From the IMG/VR virus record IMGVR_UViG_3300031787_000101, positions 1 through 64,000 of that record: a stretch of 64,000 nucleotides of DNA. One strand, 5' to 3'. Origin of the DNA: a virus. The notes beneath the pieces were generated by a model. The model saw nothing but the letters and a program-made list of their open reading frames with translations. It was not told the origin of the DNA and ran no database searches. Numbering within the stretch: the stretch's first letter is position 1; every line of letters begins with the position of its first letter. Positions 56,273-64,000 of the stretch are shown one piece after another. Made by a program: the position numbers and the translations under genes.

Positions 56273-59200
56273 TTATATATAGTTAAAATTGTTTGCAGTT
56301 GTATAAACAAGTCCTAAAGTGAACGAACCACCCGCCGCTCCATCAACACCACTTGTTCCTGATGAACCTGAACCAGAACTTCCTGATGAACCACTTGAAC
56401 CAGAACCTGATGTTCCTGATGAACCAGCAGTACCTGAAGAACCACTTGAACCAGAACCTGATGTCCCAGATGAACCCGCGGTACCTGAAGAACCACTTGA
56501 GCCAGAACCTGAAGTCCCCGATGAACCCGCAGTACCTGAAGAACCACTTGAACCAGAACCTGATGTTCCTGATGAACCAGCAGTACCTGAACTACCTGAT
56601 GAACCCGAACTACCTGAAGTACCTGATGTTCCAGATGAACCGCTAGTACCACTACTTCCATTTGACCCTGAAGTTCCCGATGAACCTGAAGTACCTGATG
56701 ACCCTGAAGTTCCCGATGAACCACTAGTTCCTCTTGAACCCGTACTACCCGATGAACCAGAGCTTCCTGATGACCCACTTGAACCCGAACCAGATGTTCC
56801 TGAAGAACCTGAACCTGATGACCCACTTGAACCAGATGTTCCACTAATACCATCTAGACCACTTGTTCCTGAAGAACCTGAACCTGAACTTCCTGATGAC
56901 CCAGCACTTCCTGATGTTCCCGAAGAACCGCTAGTTCCTGATGAACCTGAACCAGAACTTCCCGATGACCCAGCGCTTCCTGATGTTCCTGAAGAACCAC
57001 TTGTTCCACTACTTCCTGTGATACCCGACGAACCAGAACTACCTGATGAGCCAGCACTTCCTGATGTTCCTGAAGAACCACTTGTTCCACTTGAACCAGA
57101 ACTACCCGATGACCCAGCGCTTCCTGAAGTTCCACTTGTACCGCTAGAACCTGAAGTTCCCGATGAACCACTGGTACCTCTTGACCCTGTACTTCCTGAA
57201 GAACCTGAACTTCCACTTGAGCCTGATGAACCTGATGTTCCCGAAGAGCCGCTAGACCCACTTGAACCTGATGAACCTGACGAGCCACTCGAACCAGATG
57301 TTCCTGATGAACCGCTAGTCCCCGAAGAACCTGAACCTGAACTTCCTGATGACCCAGCACTTCCACTTGAGCCAGAGGTACCCGAAGAACCTGACGTTCC
57401 GCTACTACCTGTAATACCCGATGAACCAGAACTTCCTGATGAACCACTACTACCTGATGTTCCTGAACTACCACTAGTTCCACTACTTCCTGTAATACCT
57501 GAAGAACCTGAACTACCACTACTTCCTGATGAACCACTAGTTCCACTACTTCCTGTAATACCTGAAGAACCACTACTTCCTGATGAACCACTAGTTCCTG
57601 ATGAGCCAGACGTTCCCGAAGAACCAGTATTTCCACTAGAACCTGAAGAACCACTTGTACCCGATGAACCCGATGTTCCACTAGAACCCGATGAACCACT
57701 TGAACCAGTGCTACCTGAAGAACCGCTAGTTCCTGATGTACCTGATGAACCTGAAGTTCCTCTTGAACCTGTACTTCCTGAAGAACCAGAACTTCCGCTT
57801 GAACCTGATGACCCACTTGAACCTGAAGTTCCTGATGAACCACTAGTTCCTGATGAGCCAGCACTTCCTGATGACCCTGAACTTCCTGAAGAACCTGAAG
57901 TCCCTGAACTACCACTAGTTCCACTACTTCCTGTTAAGCCTGAAGACCCACTACTTCCTGAAGAACCACTTGTTCCTGATGAACCTGATGTACCAGAACT
58001 ACCTGTATTACCTGAACTCCCACTTGAACCTGAACTTCCTGAAGAGCCTGAAGTTCCAGAACTACCACTTGTACCCGAAGAACCTGTATTACCCGAACTT
58101 CCACTTGAACCAGCACTACCTGATGAACCGCTAGTTCCAGAAGAACCTGATGTGCCAGAACTTCCAGTAATACCTGATGAACCTGAACTACCACTTGAAC
58201 CTGAGCTCCCTGAAGTTCCAGAACTTCCACTAGTACCCGATGAACCTGTATTTCCACTTGAACCTGAACTACCCGCACTTCCACTTGAACCCGATGTTCC
58301 TGAACTTCCACTTGTTCCTGATGAACCTGTATTACCCGAACTTCCGCTACTTCCTGAAGAACCACTTGACCCTGAAGTACCCGAAGAACCAGATGTTCCT
58401 GAACTTCCACTTGAACCAGAAGAACCGCTAGTCCCTGATGTACCTGAAGAACCACTTGTTCCTCTTGAGCCCGTACTACCTGATGACCCTGAGCTTCCAC
58501 TTGAACCTGAGCTTCCTGAAGTTCCAGAAGAACCACTTGTTCCACTACTTCCAGTATTACCTGACGAACCTGACGACCCACTTGAGCCAGAAGAACCTGA
58601 AGTTCCAGAAGAACCACTTGTTCCACTTGAGCCAGCACTTCCGCTAGACCCCGAACTACCTGAAGAGCCAGAAGAACCTGATGTTCCACTTGACCCAGAA
58701 GTTCCTGATGAACCACTATTACCCGAAGAACCTGAGCTTCCACTTGAACCAGAAGAACCTGATGTTCCTGAAGAACCTCCAGTACCACTTGAGCCAGTAC
58801 TTCCACTACTACCTGATGAACCCGAACTTCCTGATGTACCTGAACTACCACTAGTCCCTGAAGAACCTGTATTTCCACTTGAACCCGAACTACCCGAAGA
58901 ACCCGATGAACCTGTACTACCTGAACTTCCACTTGAGCCTGAAGACCCTGATGTTCCACTACTACCCGATGTACCTGAGCTTCCACTAGACCCTGACGAA
59001 CCACTTGAGCCAGAAGAACCTGATGTTCCAGAACTTCCACTAGTACCGGATGAGCCAGTGTTTCCGCTTGAACCTGAACTACCCGAGCTTCCTGAAGAAC
59101 CACTTGTACCTACTGAACCTGAAGTACCAGCACTACCGCTAGAACCACTACTTCCACTTGAACCTGATGAACCTGAGCTTCCACTAGAACCAGAACTACC

Positions 59201-62200
59201 TGATGTACCAGAACTTCCGTTAGAACCTGATGTACCTGAACTTCCTGATGTTCCTGATGAACCACTAGTTCCTCTTGAACCCGTACTACCTGATGAACCT
59301 GAACTTCCAGTTGACCCTGACGAACCACTTGAACCAGAACTACCAGATGTTCCTGACGAACCACTAGTACCCGATGAACCTGTATTTCCACTTGACCCTG
59401 AACTACCACTTGAACCAGAAGAACCTGATGTACCAGAACTACCATTAGAACCTGAAGTTCCAGATGAACCTGATGAACCTGAACTACCGCTTGAGCCAGC
59501 ACTTCCCGATGTTCCTGAACTACCGTTAGAACCTGATGTTCCACTTGAACCACTACTACCTGATGAACCTGTGCTACCACTTGAACCAGATGAACCACTT
59601 GTTCCAACACTTCCGCTAGACCCTGAACTACCCGAACTTCCTGATGAACCACTTGTACCTGATGACCCAGAAGTTCCTGACGAGCCAGATGAACCTGATG
59701 AACCAGCACTTCCCGAAGAGCCACTTGTCCCTACTGAACCCGATGTTCCGCTTGACCCTGTAATACCTGATGAACCCGAACTACCTGAAGACCCACTTGA
59801 ACCTGATGTTCCTGAACTTCCACTAACACCTGATGAGCCTGAACTTCCACTAGAACCTGATGACCCTGAAGTTCCTGTTGAGCCAGATGTTCCTGAACTA
59901 CCACTAGAACCAGATGACCCTGAGCTTCCTGATGACCCACTTGTTCCCACACTACCACTAGTTCCTGAAGAACCCGTACTACCACTTGAGCCAGAAGAAC
60001 CTGAACTTCCTGAAGTACCTGTTGAGCCAGATGTTCCTGAACTACCACTCGTACCTCTTGAACCTGTACTACCTGAACTTCCGCTTGAACCTGATGAACC
60101 GCTACTACCTGATGAACCACTTGTTCCAGAAGAACCTGATGTACCAGAACTTCCGCTTGAGCCAGATGAACCAGCACTACCACTTGAGCCAGATGTCCCT
60201 GATGAACCACTCGTTCCACTTGAGCCAGTATTACCTGACGAACCAGAACTACCCGAACTTCCGCTAGAACCACTTGTACCCGATGTTCCTGAAGAACCAC
60301 TAACACCTGATGACCCCGAACTCCCACTACTTCCACTTGAGCCAGAGCTTCCTGATGTACCACTTGAACCTGATGTTCCTGAAGACCCTGTACTACCACT
60401 TGAACCAGAAGAACCTGAACTACCCGATGTTCCAGCACTACCACTACTACCACTTGAACCTGATGTTCCAGCAGACCCCGATGTACCAAAACCTGATGAC
60501 CCCGAACTTCCTCCCGAACCTGAGCTTCCACTAGAACCTGAAGTTCCTGAACTACCGCTAGTACCTGAAGAACCTGATGTTCCACTAGAACCAGATGAAC
60601 CACTACTACCTGAAGAGCCAGATGAACCAGCACTTCCAGATGTACCAGAAGACCCTGAACTACCGCTAGAGCCTGAGGTACCACTTGTACCTACTGAACC
60701 TGATGTACCAGAACTTCCAGATGTCCCTGAAGTACCTCTCGACCCTGTTGAGCCTGAACTACCTGAAGACCCTGAACTTCCAGATGAACCTGATGTTCCG
60801 CTACTACCTGAAGTACCGGCAGAACCTGAACTTCCTGAACTACCATTAGAACCTGATGTTCCACTAGAACCTGCACTTCCCGAACTTCCACTTGAACCTG
60901 ATGTTCCTGCAGAACCCGATGCACCACCTGTTCTATAATAAGTTTTACCTGTATTATCTACAACAACAAATTTTGTTTGATTATCATCTTGAGTAATTTG
61001 AGCAATTGTTAATTCATTTGTTGTTGTTGCCGATGCAGTTATTTGATTAACATTAAATAAATCATTCCCTCCTAATCCTAAATCACCTGTCATTTGTCTT
61101 CCACCATCAACTAAAAGATATTGTTGGTGGTCATCAGCAGTTAAACCTAACAAATTACCGTGTACCGATGTCGCGTTAACACCACTTGACTTAAAACCAA
61201 TTACAGGTCTAATATCCTCAATTTGAACAATACCTCCAAATCCTTGTTGGATATAAACAGACGCAATTGATACCACACCATCCGTAAAATAATCAGGAGG
61301 TAATGGTAATGGAGCCGCCTCAGCTTCAACAAGAGTCGCATATTCTTGTTGACCTAAAACTAAAAAGTATTCTTCATTAATACCTTCACCGACAACATAT
61401 AATGTATGTTTAGTATAATACGATGTGGTTAATGCTGATAATGAATTTTCATTTTTATTATATTGAAAATTATTTACAAACGTAGTTGCACTTCTTGTCC
61501 AATTTGTACCATTGTTCCAATATTGTGTAAAACTTATTGGTGTTCCACCTGTTGGTGTAAAATTATTTTCTGATAACCAATAACTACCAGATGTCACATC
61601 AAGAGTAAATGATGTTGAACCTGTTGTAACAATAGAACCTGTTGAATAAACTGGACCTAACGCTTGTCTGTTAAAGCTTGATAATAAATTTGCAGTATGT
61701 TGAGCGTTGTATGGCGCAGCATCAATCAATTCAATACCTGTCGCGTTTGTAACTACTCGACCCATAATAATATTATAGAATGGGTCAGGTAATCCTGAAT
61801 TTGCAACTAACGTTCCGTTATTTGAAATATAAATGTAGTTATCAGTTTCAGCACTTAATGTTAACTGACCATCAACCCAATCATATCTTTTAATAATACT
61901 ATTATCTGTTTGGTCAGCTAAATATCCAAATCCTGCAGATGTATTGATTGTTCTACCACTAACAATAGTAATTGTACCACCACTTAATAATCCCATTGGA
62001 CTACCTTGAAAAATCAGTGTAGAAGCATCTGTATGTGTTCCATCTGCGAAAGTAACCGATAACTTTCTTGTTACGTCGTTCTCACCATCCGTATCATCCA
62101 AGAAGTTCCAATAAAAGTCCTCACTTGCTGTAATTATTTTTGAGTGGTCTGAAATACCCTGAAATCTACCTATTGTCGATGCGTTTTCAATTAAAAAGTC

Positions 62201-64000
62201 ATTAGTAATTGAATCGTGAATCATGGTACCAACCATTCTAAAAGTAGGCCCACCACCTGTATTTGGTACGTAAACGGCAATATCCCATTCTTGAATATCC
62301 ATACCTGTTCCTTCCAATACCGCAGAGTCTGATAACACAAATGCGGTTGAACCTGTTAGTAATGCACCTTCAAAAGTACACCCGTTGAACGATAAAAGTG
62401 TTCCAGAGCCAGTACCGCTATTACCAATAACATCATCATATGTTGGGAACAAGAAATAGTTTTCCATATTACCCAACGCCTGAAACCCATTAGTTGCTTC
62501 AACTTTTAATCCGTAACTAAACTCACCATTAACATCGACATATTCACCATAGAACTTGGTATCTTGTGTTGATGATTTTATCCATACACCAATATCTGAA
62601 TCATATATTGAAATCTTATGAGCTTGTCCAAAATCACCGATATCATCACAGTGAATTGCCGCATATCCTGCACCAGCACCTGATAATGTTAAAAACGATA
62701 CTTCGTTATTAATACCTATATTAATAATATGTTGAGTAGAACCCGTTGGGACAATTTGTGTAGTTTGAATATTACTACCCTCAATACTCACATACGGTTT
62801 TCCAGTTAAATTAATTTGTCCCTCAGAAAATAACCCAGGTCCAACTCTAACCAAAAAACGATTATTAATTGACGAACCTGTAATCCAATCAACTGCACTC
62901 TTAATAGATGTAAAGTCACCACCTTTTTTAGCGACCGTAATAACTCTTGGGTCTTGGTTAACTTCATATAACGGAGCGTCAATCGGTATTGTAGTTTTTA
63001 AGAATGTATCAGTACCTTCAATTTTACCTGTTGCAGTTGGATGTTCAACTAATACGTCTTGAGTATTATTTTCAAAGTTAAGAGCCGAACCAAATATACT
63101 TGGAGCTGAGCCCGTGTTTGGAGCATATATCGCAGTTACCCATCGTTGGAAATTAACTGCCGTTAATCTTAACGAACCTCCGTTTTCAACCCAAAATCCT
63201 GTTCCTGCCGCAACCCCAACAGCCTTTGTTAATAAACATCCGTTAACAATAAACGTACAACCTGGTTGGTCTGCCTTTGCAAATATTAATCCTGATGTCG
63301 TACTAACACCTCCATTAGTAGATGTAACGTTTCTAAGTTGCATCCTACCAATACCACTACCATCATTTGTAACATAGAAACCTATAGTAAATGGATATCC
63401 ACCATACTTAACGTTAGAACACTGTATGATACAGTTTCCACCACCTGTTCCAACAACTTTTGCGTGAGTATAGTTTGTACCAAATCTTACGTTTTCAACA
63501 TATGCAATTGCATTAGTTTGAGGAGTTGTCGATGATGAATAAACAATAGACGACGCACTTGTTCCTGATGAACCTTGAATTTGCATGTCCTGAACCATTG
63601 ATTGGTCGGCCATGATGAAAACACTATTATTAGGATTACTTGCTTGTAGGATAGTTGTTGTACTATCACCACCTCTAACCGTAATCCATGATTTCATTGT
63701 GATGGTATCTTCAATATATAAACCAGGATAAACTCTAACTTCCCAAGTACTATTTGGAGTTGCACCTGTTATACTATCTACCGCATCTTTAACGGAATTA
63801 AAGTCTGTTGAACTACCACTTAATCCAACAGTTACATAATTTTCTATAATTGTATTAAAATTATAACTTAACGATGTCCAATTTGTACCATCACTAGTTA
63901 TTTGAATTGAATCATTCTGAATTAATGTAACCGTAGTACTCCCATCTATAGTTTCACTACCATTTGGGTCAACAGTTATTGTACCGGTACCATTATTTTT
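56273..64000 (-). CDS. Giant tail-fibre protein with beta-helix N-terminal part and collagen-like Gly-Ser-Ser/Gly-Thr-Ser region (partial, 5' end beyond window)
   Basis: At least 2,575 residues; no stop or sure start is seen up to the right edge, so the N-terminus lies outside. Before the first internal Met (63697) the frame continues with IENYVTVGLSGSSTDFNSVK, typical of fibre repeats. Two pectin-lyase-like beta-helix segments follow (YPGLYIEDTIT...WITVRGGDST and VGPGLFSEGQINLTGKPYVS), then a collar-like segment with DGVVSIASVYIQQGFGGIV. From about 60930 down to 56325 it is almost only Gly-x-y triplets (GSS, GTS, with rare GSA, GSN, GNT, GSR), ending in SGVDGAAGGSFTLGLVYTT. Collagen-like triplets without proline are used in phage fibres as trimeric stalks. 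Ser and Thr exceed half the repeat residues, making it a prime O-glycosylation candidate. Confidence 0.85.
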   Translation of the reverse strand, partial: KNNGTGTITVDPNGSETIDGSTTVTLIQNDSIQITSDGTNWTSLSYNFNTIIENYVTVGLSGSSTDFNSVKDAVDSITGATPNSTWEVRVYPGLYIEDTITMKSWITVRGGDSTTTILQASNPNNSVFIMADQSMVQDMQIQGSSGTSASSIVYSSSTTPQTNAIAYVENVRFGTNYTHAKVVGTGGGNCIIQCSNVKYGGYPFTIGFYVTNDGSGIGRMQLRNVTSTNGGVSTTSGLIFAKADQPGCTFIVNGCLLTKAVGVAAGTGFWVENGGSLRLTAVNFQRWVTAIYAPNTGSAPSIFGSALNFENNTQDVLVEHPTATGKIEGTDTFLKTTIPIDAPLYEVNQDPRVITVAKKGGDFTSIKSAVDWITGSSINNRFLVRVGPGLFSEGQINLTGKPYVSIEGSNIQTTQIVPTGSTQHIINIGINNEVSFLTLSGAGAGYAAIHCDDIGDFGQAHKISIYDSDIGVWIKSSTQDTKFYGEYVDVNGEFSYGLKVEATNGFQALGNMENYFLFPTYDDVIGNSGTGSGTLLSFNGCTFEGALLTGSTAFVLSDSAVLEGTGMDIQEWDIAVYVPNTGGGPTFRMVGTMIHDSITNDFLIENASTIGRFQGISDHSKIITASEDFYWNFLDDTDGENDVTRKLSVTFADGTHTDASTLIFQGSPMGLLSGGTITIVSGRTINTSAGFGYLADQTDNSIIKRYDWVDGQLTLSAETDNYIYISNNGTLVANSGLPDPFYNIIMGRVVTNATGIELIDAAPYNAQHTANLLSSFNRQALGPVYSTGSIVTTGSTSFTLDVTSGSYWLSENNFTPTGGTPISFTQYWNNGTNWTRSATTFVNNFQYNKNENSLSALTTSYYTKHTLYVVGEGINEEYFLVLGQQEYATLVEAEAAPLPLPPDYFTDGVVSIASVYIQQGFGGIVQIEDIRPVIGFKSSGVNATSVHGNLLGLTADDHQQYLLVDGGRQMTGDLGLGGNDLFNVNQITASATTTNELTIAQITQDDNQTKFVVVDNTGKTYYRTGGASGSAGTSGSSGSSGSAGSSGTSGSNGSSGSSGSAGTSGSSGTSGSSGSSGSSGSSGSTGSRGTSGTSGSSGTSGSVGTSGTSGSSGSSGSSGTSGSAGSSGSSGSSGSSGSSGTSGSSGTSGSSGTSGSSGSSGSGGSSGSSGFGTSGSAGTSGSSGSSGSAGTSGSSGSSGSSGSTGSSGTSGSSGTSGSSGSSGSSGSSGSSGVSGSSGTSGTSGSSGSSGSSGSSGNTGSSGTSGSSGTSGSSGSAGSSGSSGSSGTSGSSGTSGSSGSSGSSGSSGSSGSTGSRGTSGSSGTSGSTGTSGSSGSSGSSGSTGSSGTSGSVGTSGSSGSSGSSGSSGSSGTSGSTGTSGSSGSSGSSGSSGVSGSSGTSGSSGSSGSSGSSGITGSSGTSGSVGTSGSSGSAGSSGSSGSSGTSGSSGTSGSSGSSGSSGSSGSVGTSGSSGSSGSTGSSGSSGSSGTSGSNGSSGTSGSAGSSGSSGSSGSSGTSGSNGSSGTSGSSGSSGSSGSSGNTGSSGTSGSSGTSGSSGSSGSSGSTGSSGSSGSTGSRGTSGSSGTSGSSGTSGSNGSSGTSGSSGSSGSSGSSGSSGSSGSSGSAGTSGSVGTSGSSGSSGSSGSSGNTGSSGTSGSSGTSGSSGSSGSSGSSGSSGTSGSSGTSGSSGSSGSSGSTGSSGSSGSSGSSGNTGSSGTSGSSGTSGSSGSSGSSGSTGSSGTGGSSGTSGSSGSSGSSGSSGNSGSSGTSGSSGTSGSSGSSGSSGSSGSAGSSGTSGSSGTSGSSGSSGSSGSSGNTGSSGTSGSSGTSGSSGSSGSSGSSGSTGSRGTSGSSGTSGTSGSSGSSGSSGTSGSSGTSGSSGSSGSSGSSGNTGSSGTSGSSGTSGSSGSAGSSGSSGNTGSSGTSGSSGTSGSSGSSGSSGSSGITGSSGTSGSSGTSGSSGSAGSSGSSGNTGSSGTSGSSGTSGSSGSSGSSGSSGNTGSSGTSGSSGTSGSSGSSGSSGLTGSSGTSGSSGTSGSSGSSGSSGSAGSSGTSGSSGTSGSSGSSGSSGSSGSSGSTGSRGTSGSSGTSGTSGSSGSTGSSGSSGSSGTSGSSGTSGSSGSSGNTGSSGTSGSSGTSGSSGSSGSSGITGSSGTSGSSGSSGSSGSSGITGSSGTSGSSGTSGSSGSSGSSGSSGITGSSGTSGSSGTSGSSGSAGSSGSSGSGSSGTSGSSGTSGSSGSSGSSGSSGSSGSSGTSGSSGSSGSSGSSGSTGSRGTSGSSGTSGSSGTSGTSGSAGSSGSSGSSGTSGSSGTSGSAGSSGSSGSSGITGSSGTSGSSGTSGSAGSSGSSGSGSSGTSGSSGTSGSAGSSGSSGSGSSGTSGLDGISGTSGSSGSSGSGSSGTSGSGSSGSSGSSGSSGSTGSRGTSGSSGTSGSSGTSGSSGTSGSNGSSGTSGSSGTSGTSGSSGSSGSSGTAGSSGTSGSGSSGSSGTAGSSGTSGSGSSGSSGTAGSSGTSGSGSSGSSGTAGSSGTSGSGSSGSSGSSGSGSSGTSGVDGAAGGSFTLGLVYTTANNFNYI
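56325..60930 (-). repeat. Gly-Ser-Ser/Gly-Thr-Ser triplet repeat with 27-residue super-repeat
   Basis: About 1,535 codons of G-x-y. A larger unit of nine triplets is visible in many places: G(N/I/S/L)T-GSS-GTS-GSS-GTS-GSS-GSS-GSS-GSS, i.e. 27 residues or 81 bp. A separate block G-S-T-G-S-R-G-T-S occurs about seven times and supplies nearly all charge. Synonymous codons for Ser and Gly vary between copies, so the protein is conserved more than the DNA. Confidence 0.9.

Noticed and set aside
56314-60927. Several long minus-strand frames (179 to 389 codons) rich in Val, Gln, His and Leu.
   Set aside because: They are out-of-frame readings of the same triplet repeat and begin and end at arbitrary points.
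56319-60938. A 1,539-codon open frame on the plus strand, rich in Pro, Glu, Leu, Asp and Val.
   Set aside because: It is the antisense shadow of the Gly-Ser/Thr triplet repeat: complements of the repeated Gly and Ser codons give no stop codons in this frame. The minus-strand frame continues into proper domains on both sides; this one does not.

Overview
The window is a contiguous piece of a large, AT-rich tailed-phage genome whose host is very probably a Bacteroidota bacterium, most likely a flavobacterium. The phage identity rests on a T4-type recombination and replication set (gp46/gp47-like SbcC-SbcD pair, zinc-ribbon/TOPRIM primase, RuvC-like resolvase, PD-(D/E)XK nuclease), DUF3310, DUF932 and PcfJ-like proteins, a PGRP-type amidase and long tail-fibre genes. 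The host assignment rests on three exported proteins whose signal peptides end in FSQ, SprB-type repeats in a fibre, a primary-type sigma factor of Bacteroidota style, a histone H1 (Hc1)-like protein, no obvious Shine-Dalgarno sequences, and promoters of the form TTG-N19/20-TAnnTTTG. I see no rRNA, no convincing tRNA, no CRISPR array, no insertion sequence and no integrase.

Layout. 1-238: leader with two tandem leftward promoters. 0.24-6.4 kb: nucleotide and DNA modification genes, mostly leftward (NUDIX, DUF192, DHH phosphoesterase, Dps-like, beta-class DNA methyltransferase, DUF3310). 6.4-8.7 kb: rightward block with two Cys-rich minigenes and acidic hypothetical proteins. 8.7-17.3 kb: leftward thioredoxin/glutaredoxin, PcfJ-like, DUF932, LRR and Dam genes plus a possible structured RNA. 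17.3-28.1 kb: nine tightly packed leftward genes forming a glycan synthesis island with five glycosyltransferase proteins, FkbM methyltransferases, an acetyltransferase and a DegT-type domain. 28.2-37.2 kb: DnaJ, small proteins, an Hc1-like protein, virion-assembly-like proteins and a lysis cassette. 37.2-45.0 kb: sigma factor, gp46/gp47-like proteins, nuclease and primase. 45.0-64.0 kb: adhesion and tail-fibre genes, including a Pro-Thr-rich seven-bladed propeller protein, a SprB-repeat protein, three paralogous glycine-rich proteins and a fibre of more than 2,570 residues, about 1,530 of which are Gly-Ser-Ser/Gly-Thr-Ser triplets; that gene runs off the right edge.

How the parts may work together (inference). 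The last gene of the glycan island fuses a GT4 glycosyltransferase to a heptosyltransferase of the TibC/BAHT type, a family that O-glycosylates serine and threonine in repetitive surface proteins. The same window encodes very long Ser/Thr-rich fibre segments with no other evident purpose. The simplest reading is a phage-encoded system that builds a modified sugar and decorates its own fibres. Two kinds of upstream element recur: TTG-N19/20-TAnnTTT(G/A/T), which often puts the predicted +1 within 0-3 nt of the ATG and so implies leaderless mRNAs, and a TATTTATA-like element found before many other genes, including virion genes.
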